In this document: positions 44,584 through 53,315 of the stretch, piece after piece | How positions within the stretch are numbered: position 1 is the stretch's first letter | How the letters are laid out: each line of letters starts with the position of its first letter | DNA from: Pseudomonas sp. BGI-2 | Lineage (GTDB): Bacteria > Pseudomonadota > Gammaproteobacteria > Pseudomonadales > Pseudomonadaceae | NCBI RefSeq assembly: GCF_004310295.1 | Contig: NZ_SISB01000043.1 | Location: 1-60,053 of the forward strand | DNA: 60,053 nt | Reading direction: 5' to 3' | Made by a program: the position numbers and the translations under genes | Notes under the pieces: generated by a model | What the model was told of the DNA's origin: nothing | The model's input: only the letters and a program-made list of their open reading frames with translations | The model's database searches: none

Positions 44584-45735
44584 TTAACGACCGCCCATAA
44601 TCGCGATGTAATCCTGGGTCCAGCGGCTGTACGGCACGAACTTGCCGCCTTCAGCCTGCGGGGTTTTCCAGAAGGCGATCTTCTCGAACTGGTCGAAGCC
44701 GTTGGTTTTGCAACCCTCGGCTCCGAGCAGCTCGCTCGCTTTGCAACCCTCAGGAACCGCCGGCAACGAACCGAACCATGCCGCCAGGTCACCCTGGACT
44801 TTCGGTTGCAGCGACCAGTCCATCCACTTGTAAGCGCAGTTCGGGTGCTTGGCCTCGGTGTGCAGCATGGTGGTGTCGGCCCAACCGGTGGCGCCTTCTT
44901 TGGGGATGGTCGATGCGATCGGCTGTTTCTCGTTCATCAGGCTGTTGACCTGATACGGCCAGGCGCTGGACGCAACTACACCTTCGTTTTTGAAGTCACT
45001 CATCTGCACCGTGGTGTCGTGCCAGTAGCGGTGAATCAATGGCTGCTGGGCGCGCAACAGATCGAGTACAGCCTTGTACTGAGCTTCGGTGAGTTGATAC
45101 GGGTCCTTGATGCCCAGTTCCGGCTTGGTGGTTTTCAGGTACAGCGCCGCGTCGGCGATATAGATCGGGCCGTCATAGGCCTGCACGCGACCCTTGTTGG
45201 GCTTGCCATCGGGCAGGTTCTGCGCATCGAACACCACGCCCCAACTGGTCGGCGCGGTTTTGAATACGTTGGTGTTGTACATCAGCACGTTAGGGCCCCA
45301 CTGGTACGGGGTGCCATAGGTTTGCTTGTTGACCACGTACCACGGCGCATCTTTCAGGCGCGGGTCGAGGCTTTTCCAGTTCGAAATCAACGCCGTGTTG
45401 ATCGGCTGCACACGCTTGCCGACGATCAACCGCAAGGAGGCATCGCCCGACGCTGTCACCAGGTCATAACCGCCCTTGGCCATCAGGCTGACCATTTCAT
45501 CGGAAGTCGCCGCGGTCTTCACATTGACCTTGCAGCCGGTTTCCTTTTCGAAACCGGTCACCCAGTCGTACGCCTTGTCGCTTTCGCCACGTTCGATGTA
45601 GCCGGGCCACGCCACGATATCCAGCTGACCTTCGCCGGCACCGACGGCTTTCAGCGGTTCGGCGGCCTGGAGGCTGGCGCTGGCCAACAGCGCGGTGGTG
45701 ATTGCACTGAGCAGTGCGGTCTTGTGCACGAACAT
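44584..45735 (-). CDS. ABC transporter periplasmic binding protein (YdcS/PotD-like)
   Basis: Captures the substrate for the YdcTUV-like importer. The precursor (383 aa) starts MFVHKTALLSAITTALLASASLQA, a signal peptide. The mature part has GQLDIVAWPGYIERGESDKAYDWVTGFEKETGC, typical of spermidine/putrescine-type binding proteins, and DLVTASGDASLRLIVGKRVQPINTALI. It is the first ABC gene of the cluster in the direction of transcription and is followed by a 253-nt gap holding a repeat, which may favour its higher expression. Confidence 0.88.
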   Translation of the reverse strand: MFVHKTALLSAITTALLASASLQAAEPLKAVGAGEGQLDIVAWPGYIERGESDKAYDWVTGFEKETGCKVNVKTAATSDEMVSLMAKGGYDLVTASGDASLRLIVGKRVQPINTALISNWKSLDPRLKDAPWYVVNKQTYGTPYQWGPNVLMYNTNVFKTAPTSWGVVFDAQNLPDGKPNKGRVQAYDGPIYIADAALYLKTTKPELGIKDPYQLTEAQYKAVLDLLRAQQPLIHRYWHDTTVQMSDFKNEGVVASSAWPYQVNSLMNEKQPIASTIPKEGATGWADTTMLHTEAKHPNCAYKWMDWSLQPKVQGDLAAWFGSLPAVPEGCKASELLGAEGCKTNGFDQFEKIAFWKTPQAEGGKFVPYSRWTQDYIAIMGGR

Positions 45736-45817
45736 GGGAATTCCCTCTTCTTTAATTATGGTCGGGGCAGTTGTGAACGTGGTGAAGCATGCCGTTAGCG
45801 GCTTGTTGTTAGCGTAG

Positions 45818-47305
45818 TCAGAGATGCTGTCCGTGGCGCGCCATGATGTGCCTCACCACGCTGTAGTCCTGGAGCGAATCGCTGGATAAGTCTTTGCCGT
45901 AGCCCGAACGTTTCAGGCCGCCGTGGGGCATTTCGCTGACCAGCATGAAATGGCTGTTGATCCAGGTGCAGCCGTACTGCAACCGCGCCGCGACCTGCAT
46001 GGCCTTGTCGAGGTTCTGGGTCCAGACCGACGAGGCGAGGCCATATTCCGAGTCGTTGGCCCAGTCCACCGCTTGTTCGAGTTGATTGAAACGGGTCACG
46101 GTGACCACCGGCCCGAACACTTCGCGCTGGACGATTTCATCGCTCTGTTTGCAACCGGCGAGCAGGGTTGGCTGGTAATAGAAGCCGGCGCCGGAATGCA
46201 CCGCCGCGCCGGTCACCCGTTCGATGTGCGGCTGGCCGAGGGCGCGTTCGACAAAACTGGCCACGCGGTCGCGCTGGCGGGTGCTGATCAGCGGGCCGAT
46301 TTCGTTGTCGGTGTCGCGTTTACCGGCAAAGCGCAGGCTGCTGACCGCCGCGCCGAGTTCGGCCACCAAGCGATCGTGAATCCCGGCCTGTGCATAAATC
46401 CGGCAAGCGGCGGTGCAATCCTGGCCGGCGTTGTAATAGCCGTAAGTGCGCACGCCTTCGACCACGGCTTGAATGTCCGCATCGTTACAAACGATCACCG
46501 GCGCTTTGCCTCCGAGCTCAAGGTGGGTGCGCTTCAGGGTTTTCGCGGCGGCCTGGAGGATTTTTTGCCCGGTGACGATATCGCCGGTCAGCGACACCAT
46601 GCGTACTTTAGGATGGCTGACCAAATGGCTGCCAACGCCTTCACCACCGCCGCAAACGATGTTGATCACGCCGCGCGGCAGGATCTCGGCCAGCGCTGGC
46701 GCCAGTGCCAGAATCGACAGCGGCGTGTGTTCGGATGGCTTGAACACCAGCGTGTTGCCAGCGGCGAGGGCCGGAGCGATTTTCCACGCGGCCATCATGA
46801 TCGGGTAGTTCCACGGCGCAATCGACGCGACCACGCCAATCGGATCGCGACGAACCATGCTGGTGTAGCCCGGCAGGTACTCGCCGCTGAGCTGACCGGT
46901 CTGGCAGCGCACGGCGCCGGCGAAGAAGCGGAACACATCGACTGTGGCGCTCAAGTCATCCTGACGGGCCAGGTGCAAGGGCTTGCCGCAGTTAAGGGAT
47001 TCGAGGCGGGCGAGGAGGTCGGCTTGTTTTTCGATGGCGTTGGCGATGTCCAGCAACAGGTTCGAGCGTTGCTGCGGTGTGGTCCGCGACCAACCGGCAA
47101 AGGCGCGGTGGGCGGCGAGGATGGCGGCTTCGACTTGCTCGGTGCTGGCTTCCGCGATGTGGGTAAGCACTTCCCCGGTGGCCGGGTTGAGGATCGGCTC
47201 GACAACACCCTGGCCCGCGACCAATTCGCCATCGATCAACAACGCGGTGAACAACGGGGTCTGCGCGCCAGCCATTTTTCGGGTTCTCTTTTCTTGTGTG
47301 GCCAT
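45818..47305 (-). CDS. Gamma-aminobutyraldehyde dehydrogenase (YdcW/PatD-like), copy 2
   Basis: A second aldehyde dehydrogenase of 495 aa, clearly paralogous to the one at 39936. The catalytic-Cys segment YNAGQDCTAACRIYAQ is the same in both. LELGGKAPVIVCNDADIQ holds the general-base Glu. It has an N-terminal extension (MATQEKRTRKMAGAQ) absent from copy 1. The start at 47305 has GGGAG upstream; ATG at 47275 is possible. The two copies bracket the ABC transporter genes. Confidence 0.87.
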   Translation of the reverse strand: MATQEKRTRKMAGAQTPLFTALLIDGELVAGQGVVEPILNPATGEVLTHIAEASTEQVEAAILAAHRAFAGWSRTTPQQRSNLLLDIANAIEKQADLLARLESLNCGKPLHLARQDDLSATVDVFRFFAGAVRCQTGQLSGEYLPGYTSMVRRDPIGVVASIAPWNYPIMMAAWKIAPALAAGNTLVFKPSEHTPLSILALAPALAEILPRGVINIVCGGGEGVGSHLVSHPKVRMVSLTGDIVTGQKILQAAAKTLKRTHLELGGKAPVIVCNDADIQAVVEGVRTYGYYNAGQDCTAACRIYAQAGIHDRLVAELGAAVSSLRFAGKRDTDNEIGPLISTRQRDRVASFVERALGQPHIERVTGAAVHSGAGFYYQPTLLAGCKQSDEIVQREVFGPVVTVTRFNQLEQAVDWANDSEYGLASSVWTQNLDKAMQVAARLQYGCTWINSHFMLVSEMPHGGLKRSGYGKDLSSDSLQDYSVVRHIMARHGQHL

Positions 47306-47405
47306 GGTGCTCCCTGTGACTGGGCCCCGACCGTCTTATAGATGCAGCAAGACTAGTGCTCAGGCCCGAGGTCGACAAATTCTAAATACTGAAGGTGGCA
47401 TTCGA

Positions 47406-48320
47406 TTAAATAGATGGCTTGCGCCCGCCGCGGGGTTGCTCACGGGCGACGGTCAGGAACGGGTCCACCAGCGCTGGGCGCGCGGTGCCGCGACGCCAGG
47501 CCAGGCCGACGTCGAGGGTCTGGCTCAAATCGGCAATCGGTCGCGCTTCGATGATGTCGCCCTCCAGTGACCACGGGCGGTAAGTCATGTCAGGCTGGAT
47601 CGAAACGCCTAATCCTGCGGCGACCAGGCTTCGCACGGCTTCCGTTGAGGCGGTTCTTAATGTGATGCGCGGCTGCAGCGAGGCCGCCGACCACATGCGT
47701 TGCGCATTGCGATCCATTTCATCGACGTTCAGCTGAATCAACGGTTCGCGGGCCACATCGGCAAGGTTGATGCTGTCGTGTTCCAGCAGCGGATGCTGGG
47801 CCGGCAGCCATAACCGATGGGGTGAGTGGGTCAACACTTCCGTCTGCAAGGCGTGGCGGTCTTCGAGGTTGGAGAGGATCAGCACGCCAACATCGATTTC
47901 ACCGCTGACCAGCAAATGCTCGATATAAGGGCGCTCGTCCTCCATCACCCGGATCTCGACGTTGGGGTAAGCGCGCTGGAAACGGGTGAGCAAATCTGCC
48001 AGGTAGTAACCGGCCACCAGGCTGGTCACACCGATGATCAACTGACCGGCGACCTGGTCGGTGCTTTGTTGCAGGCTGCGTTTGGCGTTGTCCACCGTGG
48101 CCAGAATCAGGTGCGCCTGGCGCAGGAATTGATGGCCCTGGTGCGTCAGGCTCATGCCCTTGGCGTGTCGGTTGAACAGGCCAACCCCAATCTCCTCCTC
48201 CAGTTGCTGGATCGCCAGGGTCAATGTCGATTGGGAAATGAACGCGGTTTGTGCGGCGGCGGAGATCGATCCGGTCTCGGCCACGGCGATGAAGTGACGA
48301 ATCTGACGCAAGGTCATCAT
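47406..48320 (-). CDS. LysR-type transcriptional regulator
   Basis: Activator or repressor with the LysR helix-turn-helix: TLRQIRHFIAVAETGSISAAAQTAFISQSTLTLAIQQLEEEIGVGLFNR at residues 3-51. The ligand-binding domain continues with QLIIGVTSLVAGYYLADLLTRFQRAYPNVEIRVMED. It is 304 aa and encoded upstream of, and in the same direction as, the aldehyde dehydrogenase and transporter genes. Control of that locus is likely but inferred. Confidence 0.87.
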   Translation of the reverse strand: MMTLRQIRHFIAVAETGSISAAAQTAFISQSTLTLAIQQLEEEIGVGLFNRHAKGMSLTHQGHQFLRQAHLILATVDNAKRSLQQSTDQVAGQLIIGVTSLVAGYYLADLLTRFQRAYPNVEIRVMEDERPYIEHLLVSGEIDVGVLILSNLEDRHALQTEVLTHSPHRLWLPAQHPLLEHDSINLADVAREPLIQLNVDEMDRNAQRMWSAASLQPRITLRTASTEAVRSLVAAGLGVSIQPDMTYRPWSLEGDIIEARPIADLSQTLDVGLAWRRGTARPALVDPFLTVAREQPRGGRKPSI

Positions 48321-48494
48321 GGAAATTACCCGGTGGGCGGTTTTTATAGATTCGCTTGAGTGTATATCGCTTTAATCGATGGCCATTTTTTTCCAGGCAA
48401 CATCCAGAAGCACTCTCGTCCCCGGTCGCCGGGCACTTTCGTTCTAGGCTGGTGGCCTTAGTGTCCGGTTAACCCCTTTCGTGGAGGCGGCAAA

Positions 48495-49217
48495 ATGAAT
48501 ACGCGTGGATTGCTCGATCAACTACTCAAGTCCGGTCAGGACCTGATGGAAAACAAAGCCGGCGGCGCTCAAAACAAAGCGTCCAGCGGAGGATTGGGCG
48601 GATTGCTCGGCGGCAGCGGTGGTTCGGGCGGCCTCGGCGGCTTGCTCTCGGGCGCGGGTGGTGGTGCATTGGCGGCGGGTGCCATGGGCCTGTTGCTCGG
48701 CAGCAAAAAGGCCCGCAACGTCGGCGGCAAAGTCGCTATCTACGGCGGCCTCGCGGCCCTCGGCGTCATTGCCTACAAGGCGTATGGCAACTGGCAGGCT
48801 CAGCAGGGCACTGCGCCGAAAACCGAGCCGCAAACACTCGATCGTTTGCCCCCGGCGCAAGTAGAACTGCACAGCCAGGCGATTCTCAAGGCGTTGGTTG
48901 CCGCGGCCAAAGCCGATGGCCACGTTGATGAACGCGAGCGTGCATTGATAGAAGGCGAATTCACCAAACTCGACAACGATCAGGAATTGCAGCAGTGGCT
49001 GCATGCCGAACTCAGCAAGCCGCTCGACCCGACAGAAGTGGCCCGCGCGGCCAGCACCCCGGAAATGGCTGCCGAGATGTACATCGCCAGCGTGATGCTG
49101 GTGGATGAGGAGAGCTTCATGGAGAAGTCCTACCTGGATGAGCTGGCGCGGCAATTGAAGCTGGAGCCGGGGTTGAAGGCGGAGCTGGAGAAGCAGGTGC
49201 GTCAGGCTGCGATGTAG
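48495..49217 (+). CDS. DUF533/TerB-like protein with Gly-rich N-terminus
   Basis: A 240-aa protein of the YebE/DUF533 group. The N-terminal 75 residues are low-complexity Gly/Ser (GGLGGLLGGSGGSGGLGGLL) and include a hydrophobic patch. The C-terminal half (residues about 115-240: LHSQAILKALVAAAKADGHVDERERALIEGEF) is TerB-like and all-helical, with acidic residues that may bind metal. GTGGAGG lies upstream of the ATG. Function unknown; tellurite resistance should not be assumed. Confidence 0.83.
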   Translation: MNTRGLLDQLLKSGQDLMENKAGGAQNKASSGGLGGLLGGSGGSGGLGGLLSGAGGGALAAGAMGLLLGSKKARNVGGKVAIYGGLAALGVIAYKAYGNWQAQQGTAPKTEPQTLDRLPPAQVELHSQAILKALVAAAKADGHVDERERALIEGEFTKLDNDQELQQWLHAELSKPLDPTEVARAASTPEMAAEMYIASVMLVDEESFMEKSYLDELARQLKLEPGLKAELEKQVRQAAM

Positions 49218-49276
49218 GACGATCCAGGCGCCTGGTTCATGTCGAAAATCAGATATCACCTCTCATCGGAATTCGA

Positions 49277-49304
49277 CGGCTACTGTCAGATCTGACAGTA
49301 GCCG
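49277..49304. promoter_or_regulatory. Perfect 28-bp palindrome upstream of the propeller gene
   Basis: The sequence CGGCTACTGTCAG (49277-49289) is followed without a loop by its exact inverted complement through 49304, centred on ATCT/AGAT. It lies 59 nt before the ATG of the next gene. A dimeric repressor or activator site is likely; a terminator use for the upstream gene is less likely because no T-run follows. Confidence 0.6.
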
Positions 49305-49362
49305 GGGAGCTGGTTTCGGGTTCTCAATTGTCCTGTCAAACCCATTGGCAGGAGCCATTACC

Positions 49363-50751
49363 ATGACCAAAAACCCAGTCAACAGCACCTCGGCACTAAC
49401 AAATAATAGATTCGATATTCCGGTCAGCGACAGGCCAATCGGCATTGCTTGTAGTCGTGATGGAAAACTTGCCATTGTTACTCACGATCATCCTGATGGC
49501 GAAGTCACGATAATCGAACTTGCGACACTGAAGGTCATCAAGATCATAAAAGTTGGCGTGGCGGTTCGCGCAATTGCCGTGAGCCCAGATAATAAATATA
49601 TTGTAGTGTGTTGGCAGAATGGTGCATTTATTATTAGTGTCAATACTCTGGAGGTCGTGTCTGCTATCGAAAAAACTGGCTCCGATGTTTCAGTGGAGTT
49701 TAGTCCCGACGGGAAACGCCTCTATTTTTGTAAGCTGAGCGCGCCCCAGTTATTGATTATGGATTTTGAAACGAAGGAAGTGCTGCACTCAATATGGGAT
49801 GCCAAATCACCACAAGCGATTGCAATAAGTCCCACCAGGACCAAAGCTTATTTTTCAAGTGACAATGGTATGGTCAATGTGCTGGATGTAATCACTGGAG
49901 AGGTGATCAATAGTATTGAAGTCGGAAAAAACCCAATCGACGTTGCCATAAACAGTGATGGTAGTCTCCTTTGTGTATGTGATATTCAAAATAAAACTAT
50001 TTCACTTGTCGATCTGGAAGATGAACGAGTGGTTTCGACAACTCCTGTTGAGAGTTCACCTTGGGCTGTCGCGATAAGCCATGATGATCAGCATGCGTAT
50101 GTTGCTCTTGATGAAGGTGGTGTCAGCGTCATTGATCTCAATACATTCAAAGAGGTTGGGCGTTTGGGTGTTGGACGCGACCCTGTGGATATTGCAGTTG
50201 ATCGCACCGGTTCTTTTGTGTGTACGGCAAACCTGACTGAAAATTCCGTCTCGGTTATCAGTCTCAGATCTGCTCCATCTGAAGAAACAGAAGATTTTGA
50301 GTCCGTAGAACTGCAAAAAATTACAGAGGTCAAGGAGGTGATGTCGACCGGTATTTTTAATGTGACGTTACTCGAAAAGTCAGACCCGGGACAATCGTTG
50401 GAATTTGCCAATATCGGTTGGAATGGTGAACAGGTAAAAGGAAACTTGCTATATAATTTTGATGTTTTTGCCGACCGTAGGATGGTGTATTCTCTAGAGC
50501 TAGTTGTGGGTGTCGCAACTTCGGTGGTTTTTTGGGTGGCTGGCGGTAATATCGGATCAAGTATCCCTTATGTGGATGTGTGGTTTTTTGACGAGTTCGA
50601 TAATGAACTCAATGCTCAGCATTTTGTTGGAACACCCTATACTTTTCTCGAAAGAATGGTTGATTCCGGTCGTCTCGAAGGTATCAGGAAGATAAAAATC
50701 AGGACGAATGGCCAATTTCTCATTGATAACATTACGGTTAAACGTGGTTAA
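49363..50751 (+). CDS. Seven-repeat YVTN-type beta-propeller protein with unknown C-terminal domain
   Basis: Function unknown. Seven successive repeats of the form RPIGIACSRDGK, VAVRAIAVSPDNK, SDVSVEFSPDGK, SPQAIAISPTRT, NPIDVAINSDGS, SPWAVAISHDDQ, DPVDIAVDRTGS (residues about 20-310) form a predicted propeller like YncE. A 150-residue C-terminal domain (residues about 315-462, for example FANIGWNGEQVKGNLLYNFDVFADRRMVYSLELVVG) resembles a beta-sandwich. No signal peptide is seen. The gene is AT-rich relative to neighbours and codon use differs, suggesting transfer. ATG 49363 has AGGAG upstream; the frame opens earlier at TTG 49345. Confidence 0.75.
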   Translation: MTKNPVNSTSALTNNRFDIPVSDRPIGIACSRDGKLAIVTHDHPDGEVTIIELATLKVIKIIKVGVAVRAIAVSPDNKYIVVCWQNGAFIISVNTLEVVSAIEKTGSDVSVEFSPDGKRLYFCKLSAPQLLIMDFETKEVLHSIWDAKSPQAIAISPTRTKAYFSSDNGMVNVLDVITGEVINSIEVGKNPIDVAINSDGSLLCVCDIQNKTISLVDLEDERVVSTTPVESSPWAVAISHDDQHAYVALDEGGVSVIDLNTFKEVGRLGVGRDPVDIAVDRTGSFVCTANLTENSVSVISLRSAPSEETEDFESVELQKITEVKEVMSTGIFNVTLLEKSDPGQSLEFANIGWNGEQVKGNLLYNFDVFADRRMVYSLELVVGVATSVVFWVAGGNIGSSIPYVDVWFFDEFDNELNAQHFVGTPYTFLERMVDSGRLEGIRKIKIRTNGQFLIDNITVKRG

Positions 50752-50840
50752 CGAGGAAAATACAGCGGTTGTTCGGGGGGGGCGGGTTTTAAATCTGGCT
50801 CTCCACATCACAAGCGCAGTCTATAAACCACGTCTACGTT

Positions 50841-50922
50841 CTTCGCGAGCAAGCTCGTTGCCACAGTTGACCGGGTTGTCGAAACAAACGCGGTCCAAGT
50901 GGGAGCGAGCCTGCTCGCGAAG
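50841..50922. repeat. REPIN variant
   Basis: CTTCGCGAGCAAGCTCGTTG at 50841 and GAGCGAGCCTGCTCGCGAAG ending 50922 form an inverted pair of the GGGAGCGAGCCTGCTCGCG type, a diverged relative of the common REPIN. Confidence 0.65.
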
Positions 50923-51115
50923 GCGTCTCAGCCCCAACAAATCCTACTGAGCAATCCACAGCCCATTTTGTTCTTCGGCAGTTTTGGTGCAGCCCTTCTT
51001 TCTGGAGTAGGTGGCGCACACAACAGACCTCTCGGCCGACAGATAAACCACAGAACGGGTTATCGCCACATGCAGCAGTGGCATGACACCTGTCTTATAA
51101 ATGGAACACCCTCAG

Positions 51116-51122
51116 CTATACT
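51116..51122 (+). promoter_or_regulatory. Candidate -10 element of wspA
   Basis: CTATACT lies 35 nt before the wspA GTG and fits sigma-70 or RpoS -10 sequences. I see no strong -35. Confidence 0.3.
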
Positions 51123-51156
51123 CCGCAACATTTGAACCGCACCCCGAGGACTGACT

Positions 51157-52779
51157 GTGAAGAACTGGACATTGCGCCAACGCATTTTGGCGAGCTTTGC
51201 GGTGATTATCGCCATCATGTTGCTGATGGTCGTCGTCTCGTATTCGCGGCTGTTGAAGATCGAGGTCAGCGAAGACAGCGTACGTGAAGACGCGCTTCCC
51301 GGGGTCTATTACAGTTCGATGATTCGTGGCGCTTGGGTCGACAGCTTCCTCCACATCGAGGAGATGCTGGGTCTGAAGGAAGGGCAGGGTATCAGTACCA
51401 AAGATGTCGCTGACCTCAAGCGCTATGAAGCGCAAGTGCAGGAAGCGATCAACAACTATCGCGGCACTGTGACTACCGAAGAAGACAGAGCTGAGTTCGC
51501 GGTTTTCCAAAAAATCCATCAGGATTACGGCAAGATGCTGGCCGCGGTGTTCGACTTGCATCAGCGCAACCAGCGAGCCGACGCCATCAAGTTGTTCAAC
51601 GAACAGCTGACCCCGACGTGGACTGCGGGGCGTCTGAAACTAAATAACATTCTTATGTACAACAAAGTCAGGGCAGATCAGGCCATGGCGGACATCCATG
51701 ACGCCGTGCTCACCGCTCAAGTCATCATGGGCATTTCCCTGCTGGTGGCGGTTTTGGCCGCTGGCCTCTGCGGCCTGTTGCTGATGCGCGCGATCATGGC
51801 GCCCATGAACCGCATCGTGCAGATCCTCGAAATCATGCGCACGGGTGATTTGAGCGGCCGCTTGAACCTTGCTCGCAAGGACGAATTTGGCGCCGTGGAA
51901 ACCGGCTTCAACGACATGATGGCCGAGCTCACCTCGCTGGTGTCCCAGGCCCAACGCTCCTCGGTGCAGGTCACCACGTCGGTGACCGAGATCGCCGCCA
52001 CCTCCAAGCAACAGCAGGCGACCGCCACCGAAACCGCCGCCACCACCACCGAAATCGGCGCAACGTCCCGTGAGATTGCGGCCACTTCCCGAGATCTGGT
52101 GCGCACGATGACTGAAGTGTCCACCGCTGCCGATCAGGCCTCGGTGCTCGCCGGCTCCGGGCAGCAAGGCTTGGCGCGTATGGAAGAGACCATGCATTCG
52201 GTGATGGGCGCGGCCGATCTGGTCAACGCCAAACTGGCGATCCTCAATGAGAAGGCCGGCAACATCAACCAGGTGGTGGTGACCATCGTCAAGGTCGCCG
52301 ACCAGACCAATCTCCTGTCTCTCAACGCTGCCATCGAGGCCGAAAAAGCCGGTGAATACGGCCGCGGTTTTGCCGTGGTCGCCACCGAAGTGCGGCGTCT
52401 GGCGGACCAGACCGCCGTCGCCACGTACGACATCGAGCAGATGGTGCGCGAGATCCAGTCGGCGGTATCGGCCGGGGTCATGGGCATGGACAAGTTCTCC
52501 GAAGAGGTGCGCCGCGGCATGTCCGAAGTGCAGCAGGTTGGCGAGCAACTGTCGCAGATCATTCATCAGGTTCAGGCGCTGGCGCCACGGGTGTTGATGG
52601 TCAACGAAGGCATGCAGGCGCAGGCTACCGGCGCCGAACAGATCAACCATGCGTTGGTGCAGTTGGGCGATGCCAGCAGCCAGACCGTCGAGTCCCTGCG
52701 TCAGGCCAGTTTCGCTATCGATGAACTGAGCCAGGTAGCTGTAGGGCTACGCAGCGGCGTTTCGCGATTCAAAGTCTGA
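51157..52779 (+). CDS. wspA: Wsp chemoreceptor (methyl-accepting protein)
   Basis: Membrane receptor of the Wsp surface-sensing system. The 540-aa chain has TM1 near residues 9-29 (ILASFAVIIAIMLLMVVVSY), a periplasmic region to about 185, TM2 (AQVIMGISLLVAVLAAGLCGLLLM), HAMP near 215-265, and a cytoplasmic coiled coil. The hairpin tip QTNLLSLNAAIEAEKAGEYGRGFAVVATEVRRLADQTAVATYDIEQM is intact. GTG start with GAGGA 6 nt upstream. Its stop overlaps wspB by 1 nt. It is first in the wsp operon. Confidence 0.95.
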   Translation: MKNWTLRQRILASFAVIIAIMLLMVVVSYSRLLKIEVSEDSVREDALPGVYYSSMIRGAWVDSFLHIEEMLGLKEGQGISTKDVADLKRYEAQVQEAINNYRGTVTTEEDRAEFAVFQKIHQDYGKMLAAVFDLHQRNQRADAIKLFNEQLTPTWTAGRLKLNNILMYNKVRADQAMADIHDAVLTAQVIMGISLLVAVLAAGLCGLLLMRAIMAPMNRIVQILEIMRTGDLSGRLNLARKDEFGAVETGFNDMMAELTSLVSQAQRSSVQVTTSVTEIAATSKQQQATATETAATTTEIGATSREIAATSRDLVRTMTEVSTAADQASVLAGSGQQGLARMEETMHSVMGAADLVNAKLAILNEKAGNINQVVVTIVKVADQTNLLSLNAAIEAEKAGEYGRGFAVVATEVRRLADQTAVATYDIEQMVREIQSAVSAGVMGMDKFSEEVRRGMSEVQQVGEQLSQIIHQVQALAPRVLMVNEGMQAQATGAEQINHALVQLGDASSQTVESLRQASFAIDELSQVAVGLRSGVSRFKV

Positions 52780-53315
52780 TGAGCGAACTCACGGCTAAAC
52801 GCACCGCCGTGAAGCCGGCGCTGCAATCATTGTTTCTGGTGTTCCGCATCGGCAACGAGCGCTTTGCCTTGCAGGCCATCGAGGTGGCGGAAGTGCTGCC
52901 GCGGCTGCCGTTGAAGCCGATTCCCCGCGCTCCGGACTGGGTCGCCGGGGTGTTCGCCTATCGCGGCGCGGTGGTGCCGGTGATCGACCTCAGTGCGCTG
53001 ACCTTCGGCCAACCGGCCCAGGCCCGCACCAGCACACGCTTGGTGCTGGTCAATTACCGCCCGGGTGAAACCGCTGAGGCGCAATTGCTCGGGCTGATTC
53101 TGGAGCAGGCCACCGATACCTTGCGCTGCAACCCGGCGGATTTTCAGCCTTATGGCCTGGACAATCGCCAGGCGCCGTACCTCGGGCCGGTGCGCGAAGA
53201 TGCTCAGGGTTTGCTGCAATGGGTGCGGGTCGCCGACTTGCTCGATGAGCAGGTTCGCGCGCTGCTGTTTCCGTCGACGCCACTGGACCTGGCGCTGTTT
53301 GAGGAGCGGCCATGA
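52779..53315 (+). CDS. wspB: Wsp CheW-like coupling protein
   Basis: Couples WspA to the WspE kinase. The 178-aa protein has a CheW fold: LFLVFRIGNERFALQAIEVAEVLPRLPLKPIPRAPDWVAGVFAYRGAVVPVIDL (residues about 18-72), which contains the RGxxxPVIDL signature. It is coupled by overlap to wspA (1 nt) and wspC (4 nt). Confidence 0.93.
   Translation: MSELTAKRTAVKPALQSLFLVFRIGNERFALQAIEVAEVLPRLPLKPIPRAPDWVAGVFAYRGAVVPVIDLSALTFGQPAQARTSTRLVLVNYRPGETAEAQLLGLILEQATDTLRCNPADFQPYGLDNRQAPYLGPVREDAQGLLQWVRVADLLDEQVRALLFPSTPLDLALFEERP

Larger units (their letters stand above)
50752..51156. other. Intergenic region before the wsp operon
   Basis: No gene is supported. It contains a repeat pair (50841-50922) and, near the right end, a candidate promoter element at 51116-51122 for wspA. 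Other sequence is unremarkable. Confidence 0.5.

Noticed and set aside
45923..47341. A 472-aa open frame antisense to an aldehyde dehydrogenase gene
   Set aside because: Shadow of the dehydrogenase; a similar antisense frame exists over the paralogue at 39939-41168, which shows a composition effect and not a gene.
48495..49217. Calling the DUF533 protein a tellurite-resistance determinant
   Set aside because: Only the TerB-like fold is suggested; no ter operon is present, so the phenotype should not be assigned.
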